A DNA stretch of 53,628 nt from Methanobrevibacter curvatus (GCF_001639295.1 NZ_LWMV01000170.1:1-53628), one strand, 5' to 3'. Counted from the first letter of the stretch, positions 28,788-38,318 are shown. The notes: generated by a model not told the origin, from the sequence alone. Made by a program: numbers and translations.

Positions 28788-30352
28788 ATGAAAGATTTGC
28801 CTATTGGGCTTGAAACCTTCTCTACACTTATAGAAAATGATTATGTCTACATTGACAAAACAAAATACATATATAAAATGGCTCGTCCAGGAAAAAGGAT
28901 ATTTTTATCTCGTCCACGCCGTTTTGGAAAATCTCTTTTAGTTAGCACTATTGAAGAACTTTACAGAGGAAATAAAAAGCTATTTGAAGGTTTATTTATC
29001 TACAATAAATGGGATTGGAATAAAACTCACCCAGTCATTGTTATAGACTTTGGTGATGTGAATGTTAAAACAAAAGAAAGCTTAACTAGAACTTTAAGCT
29101 TTAAACTAGACAAAATAGCTAAAAGATACGACATTAAGCTAACAGCCCTGATTTAAATTTAAAATTAAGTGAACTACTTGAAGAAATTTTTAATCATTTT
29201 GGAAAAAAAGTTGTGATTTTGGTTGATGAATATGATCAGCCAATCATCCAAAATATGAATAATCCAAAAATTATTGAAGATAACTTAATAATTTTACATG
29301 ATTTTTATAAAGTTTTAAAAGCTAATGATAGATATATAGAATTTTTATTTATAACTGGAGTCTCTAAATTCACTGGTACTTCCCTTTTTTCTGGAATGAA
29401 GAATCCAGATGACATTACCTTAGAGGAAGGGTTCAATTCTATTTGTGGATACACACAAAAAGATATAGAAAGAGAATTTAAGGATCATATTATAAAAACT
29501 GCTGAAAGTTTAAATTTCTCAGTAGAGAAAGCTTTAGAAAAGATGAAAATTTGGTACAATGGCTATTCTTGGAATGGAAGAGAAAAAGTTTACAATCCAA
29601 ACTCCATTCTCAACTTTTTTAAAAAAAGAAGAATAGACAACTACTGGTTTTCATCAGCAACTCCAACATTTTTAATAAATGCTTTAAAAAGTGATTCTGA
29701 AATTATATTAAAAAACAGAGAAGTTGAAAGTGGTCTTTTAGATAATGCTGACCCAATAGAAATAAATAACACTCAACTTCTATTTCAAACAGGGTATTTA
29801 ACAGTGAAAAGTGTTAAAAATGAAGATAGGGTCAAATACACCTTAGGAATTCCTAATCGTGAAGTTGAAGAATCTTTATTTGAGAGATTGTTAAGTCTTG
29901 TTAGTGAAAAAAGTTTAGTTGAAATACAAAAAATAAGAGGAAATATACTTAAAGCAATAACAAATGAAGATGCTGAAGGTTTGAGAGATTTAATAACCAT
30001 ATATTTGTTATCAGAAATACCTTATCAACTTCATGTTAAAAAAGAACACTACTACCATAGTATTTTCTTAATATGGCTTAAAACCTTAGGATTTAAAATA
30101 CTAAATGAAGACTCAACAAATATTGGCTCAATAGACTCAGTCTTGATTAAAGATAAAGAAACAGTAGTCATAGAAATTAAATACTCTGAAACTGAAAAGC
30201 AAAAGGATTTAAAAAAAGGAGTAGAAAAAGCATTTAAATCAATAAATGAGAAAAAATACTTTGAGAAATATTTAAAACATAAAAACAGTAAACTGCTTGC
30301 AATAGCTTTCAACAGAAAAGATAATCTATGTGAATTTAGGAAAAATACCTAA
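28788..30352 (+). pseudogene. AAA-ATPase-like / PD-(D/E)XK protein, single frameshift
   Basis: This is the second copy of the family at 15072 and 43173. The first frame (28788-29156) holds MKDLPIGLETFSTLIENDYVYIDKT and the P-loop RPRRFGKSLLVST. A one-base loss at about 29143 shifts the frame. The second frame then continues SPDLNLKLSELLEEIF, VVILVDEYDQPI, FITGVSKFTGTSLFSG, WYNGYSWNGREK and the C-terminal nuclease motif TVVIEIKYSETEKQ to the stop at 30352. Everything except the one shift is intact, so the break is recent or could be a sequencing error. It lies in the block between cas1 and cas2. Confidence 0.85.
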
Positions 30353-30492
30353 AAAAAACATATATCAATTATATAACTTTTTTCAACAAGTTTATAAAAA
30401 TTCAAATGAAAACAATCTTACTTATCTAAACTGTTATCAAGCAATTTAAAATACATTAGAATCAAAATAAAAGTTAATTATAAAAAAATCTT

Positions 30493-30900
30493 TTACTTAG
30501 CTTTCTGCCCTATTATTTCAACTCCTTTATTTTTGAAATGTTTGTCGAATGTAGCTATTTTTTCTATTTCTAATTGTTCCATTAGCTCTAGATATAAACA
30601 ATCCCAAAAAGGTAATCTTTGAGGAAAATAACTAACAACTCTTTCCATAGCCTCATTATATAATGGAACATCTTCAACTATATTGAATTTTCCACCATTT
30701 AATCTACTATATGATTTCTCTAATGTTTCTTTTGAAACCTTTAATTTTATATTTAAAACAGTAATTACCTCTAAAATTACTGAATTAGATATTATTAATT
30801 GTTTATTTTTAATTTTTTTATATATTTTCACTGCTTTTTCATGATTATCTTCAGTATCAACAAACAAATCAATTATAAAATTAGCATCTAAAAATATCAT
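30493..30900 (-). CDS. VapC-like PIN-domain toxin (ribonuclease)
   Basis: A 135-aa PIN domain with the acidic metal ligands in MIFLDANFIIDLFVDTEDN (N-terminal Asp), then LPFWDCLYLELMEQL and KIATFDKHFK (C-terminal Asp residues). VapC-type PIN toxins cleave RNA, often tRNA or rRNA. Its start lies one base after the stop of the antitoxin gene upstream, with a GGGG-rich site inside that gene, so the pair is co-translated. It is located between cas1 and cas2. Confidence 0.85.
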   Translation of the reverse strand: MIFLDANFIIDLFVDTEDNHEKAVKIYKKIKNKQLIISNSVILEVITVLNIKLKVSKETLEKSYSRLNGGKFNIVEDVPLYNEAMERVVSYFPQRLPFWDCLYLELMEQLEIEKIATFDKHFKNKGVEIIGQKAK

Positions 30901-30901
30901 T

Positions 30902-31174
30902 TTAGTATTCCCCTTTTCTTATTTCATCAACTGCTTTGACTGAATTAAATCCTTTTGGGGCTTTTATAGCTCCTATCATATCATCAATAGATGCATCAGG
31001 GTCTTGTTCTACAAGCATTTTTAATTTGATTTTATTCTTTTTAGGTTCTTTTTTTATTCCTTGTTTTATGTATTCTGTTATTACTTCTGTTTGTGTAATA
31101 TTTCTATTGTTAGCTATTCTTTTAACTGTGTTAATCAGCTTTGTATCCAAATTTATACTGGTTTTAGCTTTCAT
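30902..31174 (-). CDS. Ribbon-helix-helix antitoxin paired with PIN toxin
   Basis: A 90-aa protein. The N-terminal 45 residues fit a ribbon-helix-helix DNA-binding fold (KTSINLDTKLINTVKRIANNRNITQTEVITEYIKQG). The C-terminal half (IDDMIGAIKAPKGFNSVKAVDEIRKGEY) looks like the toxin-binding tail of VapB-type antitoxins. It is directly upstream of and nearly contiguous with the PIN toxin. It should neutralise the toxin and autorepress the operon; the nearby MITE end at 31257 lies in its promoter region. Confidence 0.8.
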   Translation of the reverse strand: MKAKTSINLDTKLINTVKRIANNRNITQTEVITEYIKQGIKKEPKKNKIKLKMLVEQDPDASIDDMIGAIKAPKGFNSVKAVDEIRKGEY

Positions 31175-31256
31175 TTATTTACACCTTATAAGTTTTTTAA
31201 AATAATATGTATTATATACTCTGTATTATTAGTATATAATATTAACTATTTCCATT

Positions 31257-31608
31257 CAGGGTGTCTGATAATTGAAAAAAATTGAAGAGATTTGACATAT
31301 TATTTAATATATTTAGAGGTTATTATATTAGTATTTTATAAAAGTACAATTTATCTGGTCTTTAAAAACAATATTCTAAAAGTTACTCTTTTGATTTTAA
31401 CAATGAAAAAAAATCCACAATATTTATTATCATTAAAAAATTGACTTTATGAAAATAGTTTAAATTAAAATATAATGGTTTTATTAAGTTTTTTTTAAAA
31501 TTAAAACTGATTTCATCTGTACTTTTAGAAAATCATAACATATTTATCTCAAAACATATTGAATAATCTTTTAAACTCTTAATTTTTTCATAAAAATCAG
31601 ACACCCTG
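31257..31608. mobile_element. 352-bp MITE with 8-bp target duplication
   Basis: The ends CAGGGTGTCTGAT and its inverse at 31596-31608 are perfect inverted repeats, and weaker pairing continues inward for more than 60 bases (GAAAAAAATTGAAGAG against its counterpart, then ATTATTTAATAT). An internal AAAGTACA/TGTACTTT pair extends the hairpin. The element is flanked by identical 8-base duplications, TTTCCATT at 31249-31256 and 31609-31616. No coding capacity is seen. An 8-bp duplication is what the Methanobrevibacter element ISM1 produces, but a link to ISM1 is only a suggestion. It sits between cas2 and the VapBC-like pair. Confidence 0.85.
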
Positions 31609-31764
31609 TTTCCATTTATATTTATATCTCCTTGCAAAATAATATGATTTTAAACACTTCCTTATAAAAGTTTTGTTGAAAATTAAGAAAACATTCTTTT
31701 ATTGTCACTATTTAGAAAAGTTTTTGTTGGATATTCCACATAAAATGCCTAAAGAGAAACATAA

Positions 31765-32049
31765 TTAAATAATCTTAAACTCTCTATCTTCAGGCAAATT
31801 TATTTCTGTATCTGCAGTAATGTCAATAGATTCTTTACAATTTTCACACATTGGAAAAAGAATAATACTATCATGCTCTGATGAAAGATATGACTCAAAC
31901 TCTCCTTCTAAATCCATTCTTTCACTTAAATCTAAATCTCCAGAAAATAGAGATTTTTGAATTCTATGCATTCCAAAATGTTTGAGTAATTTAATTAAGT
32001 CTGTTCTTGTTTTGTTATTAGAAATATCATAAGAAACAAAGGTTAACAT
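31765..32049 (-). CDS. cas2: CRISPR adaptation protein Cas2
   Basis: Cas2 is the small ferredoxin-fold dimer that bridges Cas1 dimers during spacer integration. The 94-aa protein begins MLTFVSYDISNNKTRTDLIKLLKHFGMHRIQKSLFSG, which has the family's first strand Asp (YDIS) and RxQxSxF pattern, and ends with DSIILFPMCENC. A GTGA site lies 5 bases before the ATG. It follows cas6 on the same strand after a 284-base gap. Confidence 0.95.
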   Translation of the reverse strand: MLTFVSYDISNNKTRTDLIKLLKHFGMHRIQKSLFSGDLDLSERMDLEGEFESYLSSEHDSIILFPMCENCKESIDITADTEINLPEDREFKII

Positions 32050-32333
32050 ATTTTCACTACTAATTTATTTATTGAATGTTGTTTTTAGGTATTATTTTTA
32101 ATATTAGTTTTAGACAGCCATTTTTAGGCAATGGAAAAATTTATATGTTATTTAAAACAATAGTATATATAAGTCTTAGTAAGTCCCTATAGTTTTATTG
32201 CCCTTTGGTAATGATAATCCCTTTTTGGATACTGTGGCTATAAGGGCATTGACTTTATTTTATGGCTACTTTTTCTAATTTTTCATTAAGTCTTTAAGCA
32301 TTAATTTTTATTGAATCTATTTTTAAGCAAAAA
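32050..32333. other. cas6-cas2 spacer with hairpin and possible cas2 promoter
   Basis: This 284-base spacer is less A/T-only than others. It contains inverted repeats TGCCCTT (32199-32205) and AAGGGCA (32242-32248), and an imperfect CCCTATAG/CTATAAGGG pair outside and overlapping them. On the minus strand, a TATA-like TTATATATAC at about 32164-32173 could start a separate cas2 transcript with a leader of about 100 bases. The hairpin could terminate or process the long csm-cas6 transcript. Confidence 0.4.
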
Positions 32334-33128
32334 TTATATTTCATTGTCAGTAATTTCTTTAATGGTTCCAAAACCTTGACTAACTCCTTTACCTAAACCA
32401 AAGAAATCAGGAATTTTATATCTTATTTTAAACTCACCTGTAAAACCTATCATGTTAAGACCTTTAAATATTACCTCACATTCATCTAAATGAGTTTTAG
32501 GGTAAATTTTTCTATTAACAATAATTCCAAGTCCTTTAGACATAGATAAAATATTTCCAATTAGTATGCTATTTAAGAATAGCTTTTTATCTTTCCACAT
32601 TTTTAAATTTTGGAATTTAGAGTGGTTATTTGGATTTAAAGCCACCCAAGGTGAAAGGAATTTGTAATGAATTTCCTCATTTGTGGTTCTGATATCTGTA
32701 GTTTTCTCTCTAAGTATTTTCTCCCTTACTTCATAAGTATTTTTAAGTTTTAACTCTTCAATATCGGAGTAAATTTCCTTTATAGTGCTAATTCCCTCTT
32801 CAATAGCTAAAATAGATACCTCACCATCTACTATTTTATATTGAATTAAAGGATATGAGTAAAGAAACTTATTTTCTGAGAAGTGGTTATGTAAAAGAGG
32901 GTAGTCTTTGAATTTATTTCCTATGTAACCTCTAAGCTTACTTACTTCTTCAGTGACTTTCTTGTCTGTTTTTAGGGTTAGATGGGCAGTATTAATTTTC
33001 ATTTTATTTCCAGTTAACAACTTAAAATCTTTTCTCAAATTAATAAAAGCATTACTTATAAAATAAAATACTTTATTTTCTAAATAGCCTTTGATCAAAC
33101 TTTTCCTAAAAGTTTGTTCTAAATTCAT
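32334..33128 (-). CDS. cas6: CRISPR endoribonuclease Cas6
   Basis: Cas6 cuts pre-crRNA within each repeat to leave the 8-base handle. The 264-aa protein has the double ferredoxin-like (RAMP) layout and the family's C-terminal Gly-rich loop GLGKGVSQGFGTIKE. The active-site His is variable in this family and I do not assign it. Its ATG overlaps the stop of the PIN toxin gene upstream by 4 bases (ATGA), so cas6 is translationally coupled to a toxin-antitoxin pair. Confidence 0.93.
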   Translation of the reverse strand: MNLEQTFRKSLIKGYLENKVFYFISNAFINLRKDFKLLTGNKMKINTAHLTLKTDKKVTEEVSKLRGYIGNKFKDYPLLHNHFSENKFLYSYPLIQYKIVDGEVSILAIEEGISTIKEIYSDIEELKLKNTYEVREKILREKTTDIRTTNEEIHYKFLSPWVALNPNNHSKFQNLKMWKDKKLFLNSILIGNILSMSKGLGIIVNRKIYPKTHLDECEVIFKGLNMIGFTGEFKIRYKIPDFFGLGKGVSQGFGTIKEITDNEI

Positions 33129-33517
33129 TTAAATTTTCTTTTAATTTCTTTAATTTTGTCAAAATCTGAGTCAAATGAAGCTATTTCTTTAATATTCAAT
33201 TTTTTCATTATTTCTATTGATACACAATCAGCAAAACCAATAGTTCCATCATATTTCCTATATGTATAAATAGATGAATCATAAATGTCTCTATTTTCGC
33301 TAAAAATTATGTAATTGTCTTTAAAGTTATCATAAAGCGATTTTCCAGCTTTTCCACCAAGAAATTTACCAAGCGAATTTAATATTTCTGTAATCACTAG
33401 GTTAGATATGACTTTTTCTTGATTTTCAAGATAACTAACTAAATTTAGGGAGTTTTTATGGAGATTATCTCTTTTATTTATAAGAGCTATTATTATTGAA
33501 GCATCAACGAAGATCAA
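33125..33517 (-). CDS. VapC-like PIN-domain toxin inside the csm-cas operon
   Basis: A PIN ribonuclease domain of about 130 aa. The acidic ligands are in FVDASIIIALINKRDN near the N-terminus and GFADCVSIEIMKKL and ASFDSDFD near the end. The frame opens at 33559, but the true start is probably TTG 33517 (GGTGAG five bases upstream) or GTG 33526; either overlaps the end of the antitoxin gene. Its stop overlaps the cas6 start. The toxin is therefore locked between its antitoxin and cas6 in one transcript. Confidence 0.8.
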   Translation of the reverse strand: MIFVDASIIIALINKRDNLHKNSLNLVSYLENQEKVISNLVITEILNSLGKFLGGKAGKSLYDNFKDNYIIFSENRDIYDSSIYTYRKYDGTIGFADCVSIEIMKKLNIKEIASFDSDFDKIKEIKRKFK

Positions 33518-33767
33518 TATTCTCACCTTTCTGAGCCTTTTTTTTAAGTTTAAGAGCATTGGTAGGTTTTTTAGTTTCGATTATTCCAATAATATCTTTA
33601 AAGTTGGTTTTTTTACGAAAATTCAATTTAACCTCATTGTTTTCTAGTAATATCCATTCAATAGTGTCATCTTTTTTAATGTCTAACTTATTTCTAACTT
33701 CTTTAGGAATAACAGTTTGATATTTATCATAAACTTTAGTAATAGGTACCATTAAATCACCTAACAA
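33504..33767 (-). CDS. AbrB/SpoVT-type antitoxin (swapped-hairpin) in the csm-cas operon
   Basis: An 87-aa protein whose N-terminal 45 residues match the AbrB-type looped-hinge fold (TKVYDKYQTVIPKEVRNKLDIKKDDTIEWI). The C-terminal tail (DIIGIIETKKPTNALKLKKKAQKGENID) is the usual toxin-binding region. An AGGTGA site precedes ATG 33767. It overlaps the toxin start by 14 or more bases. It lies 66 bases after the csm6-like gene. Confidence 0.82.
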   Translation of the reverse strand: MLGDLMVPITKVYDKYQTVIPKEVRNKLDIKKDDTIEWILLENNEVKLNFRKKTNFKDIIGIIETKKPTNALKLKKKAQKGENIDLR

Positions 33768-33833
33768 TATTATGTTTACCTAACTATTTAACTTTTCCTA
33801 TTGAATCATTTATTAAAAATTAGATATTAAAGA

Positions 33834-35210
33834 TTATATATTAAATTTAGGAAACTTGGATAATTTCATATCTTCATCAATATCTGAATAAAGAGATTTT
33901 GAATATTCTAAAACAGAATCAAACAAATCATTAGCAGTTTTTTCATCAATAGGATTTAAACCATGTGCTAAAATGGAATTATTTCTTTTTTGTACATTAT
34001 TTTTAAATGATTCATCTTTAAAATATTTGCCTGCAAAACCTACATTAAAGTCTTCTAAAAGCAAAAAATTGTTATTTAAAGATAATTTAAAAGTTTTTTT
34101 ATCATTAAATGATTTAAAATCCTTTTTAACATGATAATTAAAAATACTATCTATACGATTAGGAGAGTAAATTTTAGATAATTCATTTTTAAAATTTTCT
34201 TTATTAATTAAAAAAATTTTAGAAATTCTTAGATTCTCTGAATCAATTATTTTAAGTTCATTGAGTTTTATCTGGGAAATTAATTCAATAGCACGGTATA
34301 ATCTTGCAACTGCATCATCATATTTTCCTTCTTCAATCCTTCTTTTAGCATTATTTAATAAATCAGGCAAATAAAATTTTATTTTAGATGATATTGATCT
34401 ATTTTTATGAGATAATTTTTTTTTCAAAAAAGATATATTATTTTCAATTTGGTTTAGAAAACAAGGATTAATTTTATCAATTGTTTCATTTAAAACACTG
34501 TTTTTTCTTATTATCTCCAATAAATAATTCAAATAGTCATATAATAACCCTGTTCCATTATACTCACCATCACCTTTTATTTTATCGTTGAATTTATCCC
34601 AATCATCATAAAAGGATGTTAATTTACCATATACTTCTGCTTCATTTTTTAATTTTTCATCATCTAATTTATTTTTTGCTAAGTTTAAATTAGTTAATGC
34701 TGCTACAAACTGGTAGTTGTTAAAAAAGTCTTTTGCTCTGTTTAACTCGGTAACAGCAAAAATATCATAAGGATCTTTCTGTTCTTTAATTTTCTCAAAG
34801 CCAGTTTTGACAACCCCAACTCCACCTTTATCTCTTGCACCTTCATCGTCTTTAGAACCTACATAAAAATATTTACATCCAGTTCCAATTCCAGATAATG
34901 CCAATCCTGCAGTAATAGGTTTTGTTCCTCCAGTAAAATCTATTGAAACATCATATCCTTCGTTCTTAAGTTCCATTATGGCATCATATGATTTAGCATA
35001 TGCCTCAACATAATCTTCATGATTAGCTATAATTTTAGTTCTTGACTTTTCAGATGAAAAATCTGTGCCATTTAAAACATTCTCAACAGTTTTTTTTGTA
35101 TCTTCAGAGGGTAAAAAGTATACTAAATCTGGATTAAACTTTTTAATTGAAGTAATCAAAGGATCCTCAGTTCCACCAACACTTAATACCAATGCTTTTT
35201 TATTAATCAT
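33834..35210 (-). CDS. csm6: Csm6-like CARF-HEPN ribonuclease (TIGR02710-type)
   Basis: This is the predicted second-messenger effector of the type III system. Residues about 5-130 form a CARF domain that binds cyclic oligoadenylate (ALVLSVGGTEDPLITSIKK, VSIDFTGGTKPITAGLALSG). The C-terminal 150 residues are helical, with the HEPN RNase motif R-x6-H in KRNNSILAHG near residue 410. With intact Cas10 GGDD, it should be activated during infection and degrade RNA. The start is taken as ATG 35210, which has a GTGGT site; the GTG at 35219 is part of that site. The family name csm6 is used broadly: it matches the TIGR02710 group more than classical Csm6. Confidence 0.85.
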   Translation of the reverse strand: MINKKALVLSVGGTEDPLITSIKKFNPDLVYFLPSEDTKKTVENVLNGTDFSSEKSRTKIIANHEDYVEAYAKSYDAIMELKNEGYDVSIDFTGGTKPITAGLALSGIGTGCKYFYVGSKDDEGARDKGGVGVVKTGFEKIKEQKDPYDIFAVTELNRAKDFFNNYQFVAALTNLNLAKNKLDDEKLKNEAEVYGKLTSFYDDWDKFNDKIKGDGEYNGTGLLYDYLNYLLEIIRKNSVLNETIDKINPCFLNQIENNISFLKKKLSHKNRSISSKIKFYLPDLLNNAKRRIEEGKYDDAVARLYRAIELISQIKLNELKIIDSENLRISKIFLINKENFKNELSKIYSPNRIDSIFNYHVKKDFKSFNDKKTFKLSLNNNFLLLEDFNVGFAGKYFKDESFKNNVQKRNNSILAHGLNPIDEKTANDLFDSVLEYSKSLYSDIDEDMKLSKFPKFNI

Positions 35211-35274
35211 AAAAACCACATTATTTAATAAATATATTTATCTAAAAATTCAGGCTTTAGAAAAAGAATTAAAA

Positions 35275-36504
35275 TTAATTAACTTTCTCAAATTTTAACT
35301 TAACCCATCCCAAAGGCATGTTTAAATTTGTAACAATTGATCGAGATTTTGGAAAATTCTCATCATATTCTTTCACTGCTTTTTTAACTATTTCTTTAAA
35401 TAAATTTTTATCTGTCTTTTTTATTCTCATAGCTAATGTAGTTGCCATGAAACCTGAACCAGAACCTATTTTTAGCAGAGGACTTTCTTCATTATTCTTT
35501 TTTTCAATTTCTGAATAAAAACTTTTCAACTGAGAAATATCTACATTATTAAGCTTGTTTAATTCGTCATTATCATATTTCAATATATGTCTTTCAGTAT
35601 CAATCAAATCTTTAGAAAATTCATAAATAGAAGATTTAATAGTTTCTATAGAAATTAATTCTTTTTTTGAATCAATACTTAATTTTTTATAAACTTCAGA
35701 ATCGTAATTAGTTGATATATAAAAATATAAAATATTTTTAGCAGGAATAGTTTCTAAATCAACATCCACACCAGTTTTAAGATAATTTGTATTGTTATTC
35801 CTAGATTTTGGGTTTTTATCCTTAGAAACAGATAATTTAGTTATATTGTAAAGTTTAGGTTTTTTTATAGTTGTAGAATCACTTACATGTAAAAAACGAG
35901 AAATATTATAATAACTATTATTATTTTTAGCAACTGAATAAGAAAAAAATCCATCTAAAAGTTTACTTATATCTAAAATACTCTTTTTATTATCATTCAT
36001 GGTGATTTCTTTTTTTAGAATTGAATCTGTTATTGCTTTATGTAATATTGCTGCTTTAATTGAACCTTTAACAGAAGAACCAGGAACAAAAAATTCATCA
36101 AAAGTTTTTATATGTTCATCTATTCTTGTTGGAATTTTTTTAATATTATCATTAATTCCATCTAAATCCGTTTCTAAATAATACCTTTTAAACTTAGTTA
36201 TCTTAGAATTTTTATTAAATTCTTTATCAAATTTTTTCAGTAAATTTTGAAATTCATATTCTTCACCAAAACCTTTCTTTTGAGAAGTAGGAGTTAAAAC
36301 ACGTTCAATAAATGTATCTTGGAATTTTTCTGGGAAATTAGATAAATATTTTTCAATATTAATCCTACAACGAGATATTTTATTATTTCCGTCTTTACAA
36401 GGAACTAATTCTGATTGAGTATAATTTTTACCTGAGCCAATATGAATTGGAGATAAAATTCGCATATCACATTTATATCTTTTAGTATTTGTTTTAAAAT
36501 CCAT
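35275..36504 (-). CDS. csm5: Type III-A effector subunit Csm5
   Basis: Csm5 is the RAMP subunit that caps the 3' end of the crRNA backbone. The 409-aa protein begins KTNTKRYKCDMRILSPIHIGSGKNYTQSE, the Csm5-type first strand and Gly loop, and has the RAMP motif VPGSSVKGSIKAAILHKAI near residue 150. Its end is MPLGWVKLKFEKVN, a usual Csm5 terminus. Its start overlaps the csm4 stop by one base (TAATG). Confidence 0.92.
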   Translation of the reverse strand: MDFKTNTKRYKCDMRILSPIHIGSGKNYTQSELVPCKDGNNKISRCRINIEKYLSNFPEKFQDTFIERVLTPTSQKKGFGEEYEFQNLLKKFDKEFNKNSKITKFKRYYLETDLDGINDNIKKIPTRIDEHIKTFDEFFVPGSSVKGSIKAAILHKAITDSILKKEITMNDNKKSILDISKLLDGFFSYSVAKNNNSYYNISRFLHVSDSTTIKKPKLYNITKLSVSKDKNPKSRNNNTNYLKTGVDVDLETIPAKNILYFYISTNYDSEVYKKLSIDSKKELISIETIKSSIYEFSKDLIDTERHILKYDNDELNKLNNVDISQLKSFYSEIEKKNNEESPLLKIGSGSGFMATTLAMRIKKTDKNLFKEIVKKAVKEYDENFPKSRSIVTNLNMPLGWVKLKFEKVN

Positions 36505-37493
36505 TAAATCTCCCTCCTAAAAAATAAAGGAAATGCAAGTCCATATTCAATTGCTGGTGGAGTGTTAATTGAGTTTACTTTAACTACTTGACCTAAAAAA
36601 TCTTCGTAATTGCATTTAAAAGTGGAACCTTCTTTAAAAAATTTTACTTCTTTTCTTAAATCACCAGCAGAGCCTCTACTTCTTTTTGAACCAAATTCAT
36701 AGGCAATAGGTTCAAATTTTTTTAAATCATTTGATTCTATATCTGGAATAACTCTTGATAAAATTAATAATGAATCATTATTTCTATTTTCTTTTTCATT
36801 AATATTAAAATCATTTTCAATTAAAATATCCTCAGATAGAAACTCAAAATGACCTTTACCATTTGAAATATCTCTACCAAAGCCCTTATCTTTTAAAAAT
36901 TTAAGAGCAGATTTAACAAGAGTTTTATATTCTTCATTGTTATTATTAAAATTAATTAAAAAAAACAAACCCATATTACTAAATTCATAACCTTCAGTGT
37001 AAAAAATGTTATCACTAGAATTTGTTAATCTATTAACAGAATTATTTGGAATAACAGTTTGTTTAAACTTGTTATTATTTAATTTACCTTTTAATTCTTT
37101 TTTAAATAATAAATTATTTTTTATTAAATATTCATCATCAATTTTATTTAGCAATTCATTTTCACCTAATCTTCCATTGATTAAATCAAAAAATATACTC
37201 TCTTGAATAAAATCAACTTTTTTATATTTTTTTCTTTTGTCATGAACTCCATCAGAAGAATAAATATTAATGATTTTTGGAAAAAATTTAATGGATTCAT
37301 TTAGTTTATTTTCATTTAAAATCACTGGAAAGGCAGAAGACACTACAAATGGAGGAGTGTTTTGGAAACTATTAATTAATTCATCTACTTTATTTTCAGA
37401 ATAAAGTTGACTAATAGCAGATATAATAGCCCCAAAAATCGTGCCTGAATGTAAAGATGGAAAAATCGACAATGGTTTAATATAAACCAACAT
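36504..37493 (-). CDS. csm4: Type III-A effector subunit Csm4
   Basis: Csm4 is the RAMP protein that grips the 5' handle of the crRNA and holds Cas10. The 329-aa protein shows KPLSIFPSLHSGTIFGAIISAISQLY at residues 5-30, the family's first motif, and a glycine-rich GFGRDISNGKGHFEF in the C-terminal half. The order cas10-csm2-csm3-csm4-csm5 is standard. Coupled by a one-base overlap to csm5. Confidence 0.92.
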   Translation of the reverse strand: MLVYIKPLSIFPSLHSGTIFGAIISAISQLYSENKVDELINSFQNTPPFVVSSAFPVILNENKLNESIKFFPKIINIYSSDGVHDKRKKYKKVDFIQESIFFDLINGRLGENELLNKIDDEYLIKNNLLFKKELKGKLNNNKFKQTVIPNNSVNRLTNSSDNIFYTEGYEFSNMGLFFLINFNNNNEEYKTLVKSALKFLKDKGFGRDISNGKGHFEFLSEDILIENDFNINEKENRNNDSLLILSRVIPDIESNDLKKFEPIAYEFGSKRSRGSAGDLRKEVKFFKEGSTFKCNYEDFLGQVVKVNSINTPPAIEYGLAFPLFFRREI

Positions 37494-37528
37494 TTTTAAA
37501 ACTCCTTTAAATTAAGATTTATTAAAAT

Positions 37529-38308
37529 TTATTGAGAATTATTGATTAATTTTTCAATATCCTCTTTGTTAAACTTATTTATAAAACCAAATTTAACAGG
37601 TTGACCATTATTGTTTTCATCAAATTTATAAAATTTATCATCTCTTTTTTCAATGTTTATATTCTCAAATTTGATTTTACCATATCCTCTACTTCCTGAA
37701 CCACCAAGATAATTATCTTCTAAAAGAAACATCGATTTAAATAAATTAACAAAATTATCAACAATCTCATCACTTTCATATTGACTTAAAACCATTTCAA
37801 AATCAAACTTAGAGCTTTGAGGAATTCTCTCAACAGGTCGTGGAGTGGCTTTAGAGGTAATTGAATCAATAGTGTTTTCATATTTAACTTCAGCACCTTG
37901 AACTATATCCTCTGCATTATTCCATTTTTCATCCATGCCTTCTACATGAAAAGAATCTCTCACAATTAATCTAGTTGGAAAGTTTGGTTTTTCACTTATT
38001 TCTTTATTGTCTGGAGAAATTCCAAATAGTTTAGCAGATTCAACATTTAAATCATTAGATGGAATACCTTTCTTCCCATCCCCAGAGTTTTTATATTTAA
38101 TATCACTTAATTCAAGCAAAGTTCTTAACTTGCCTTTAAGAGAAGATCCAGGAATATAAGGATAACCTGTAATCCTATTTTTAATAATAGGATTATCAAT
38201 AACCCCTATTTCAACAGAATCCTTTGAATCTCCAATATGTAATCCAGTTTTTAAATTTATAGTTCCAGTAATTAAATAATTGGCTATAAAATATCCATTT
38301 TCTGACAT
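37529..38308 (-). CDS. csm3: Type III-A backbone subunit and target RNase Csm3
   Basis: Csm3 copies form the helical backbone and cut the target RNA every 6 bases. The 259-aa protein shows TGLHIGDSKDSVEIGVIDNP: Asp38 here aligns with the catalytic Asp33 of Streptococcus Csm3, so target RNA cutting should be intact. The RAMP motif YIPGSSLKGKLRTLLEL follows at about 50-66, and GGSGSRGYGKIKFENI is the C-terminal Gly-rich loop. It lies 10 bases after csm2. Confidence 0.95.
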   Translation of the reverse strand: MSENGYFIANYLITGTINLKTGLHIGDSKDSVEIGVIDNPIIKNRITGYPYIPGSSLKGKLRTLLELSDIKYKNSGDGKKGIPSNDLNVESAKLFGISPDNKEISEKPNFPTRLIVRDSFHVEGMDEKWNNAEDIVQGAEVKYENTIDSITSKATPRPVERIPQSSKFDFEMVLSQYESDEIVDNFVNLFKSMFLLEDNYLGGSGSRGYGKIKFENINIEKRDDKFYKFDENNNGQPVKFGFINKFNKEDIEKLINNSQ

Positions 38309-38318
38309 GACATCACCT

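Noticed and set aside
33518..33559. Upstream start of the PIN toxin inside the csm-cas operon
   Set aside because: Those codons lie deep inside the antitoxin gene; the PIN fold begins at the TTG or GTG with GGTGAG nearby.
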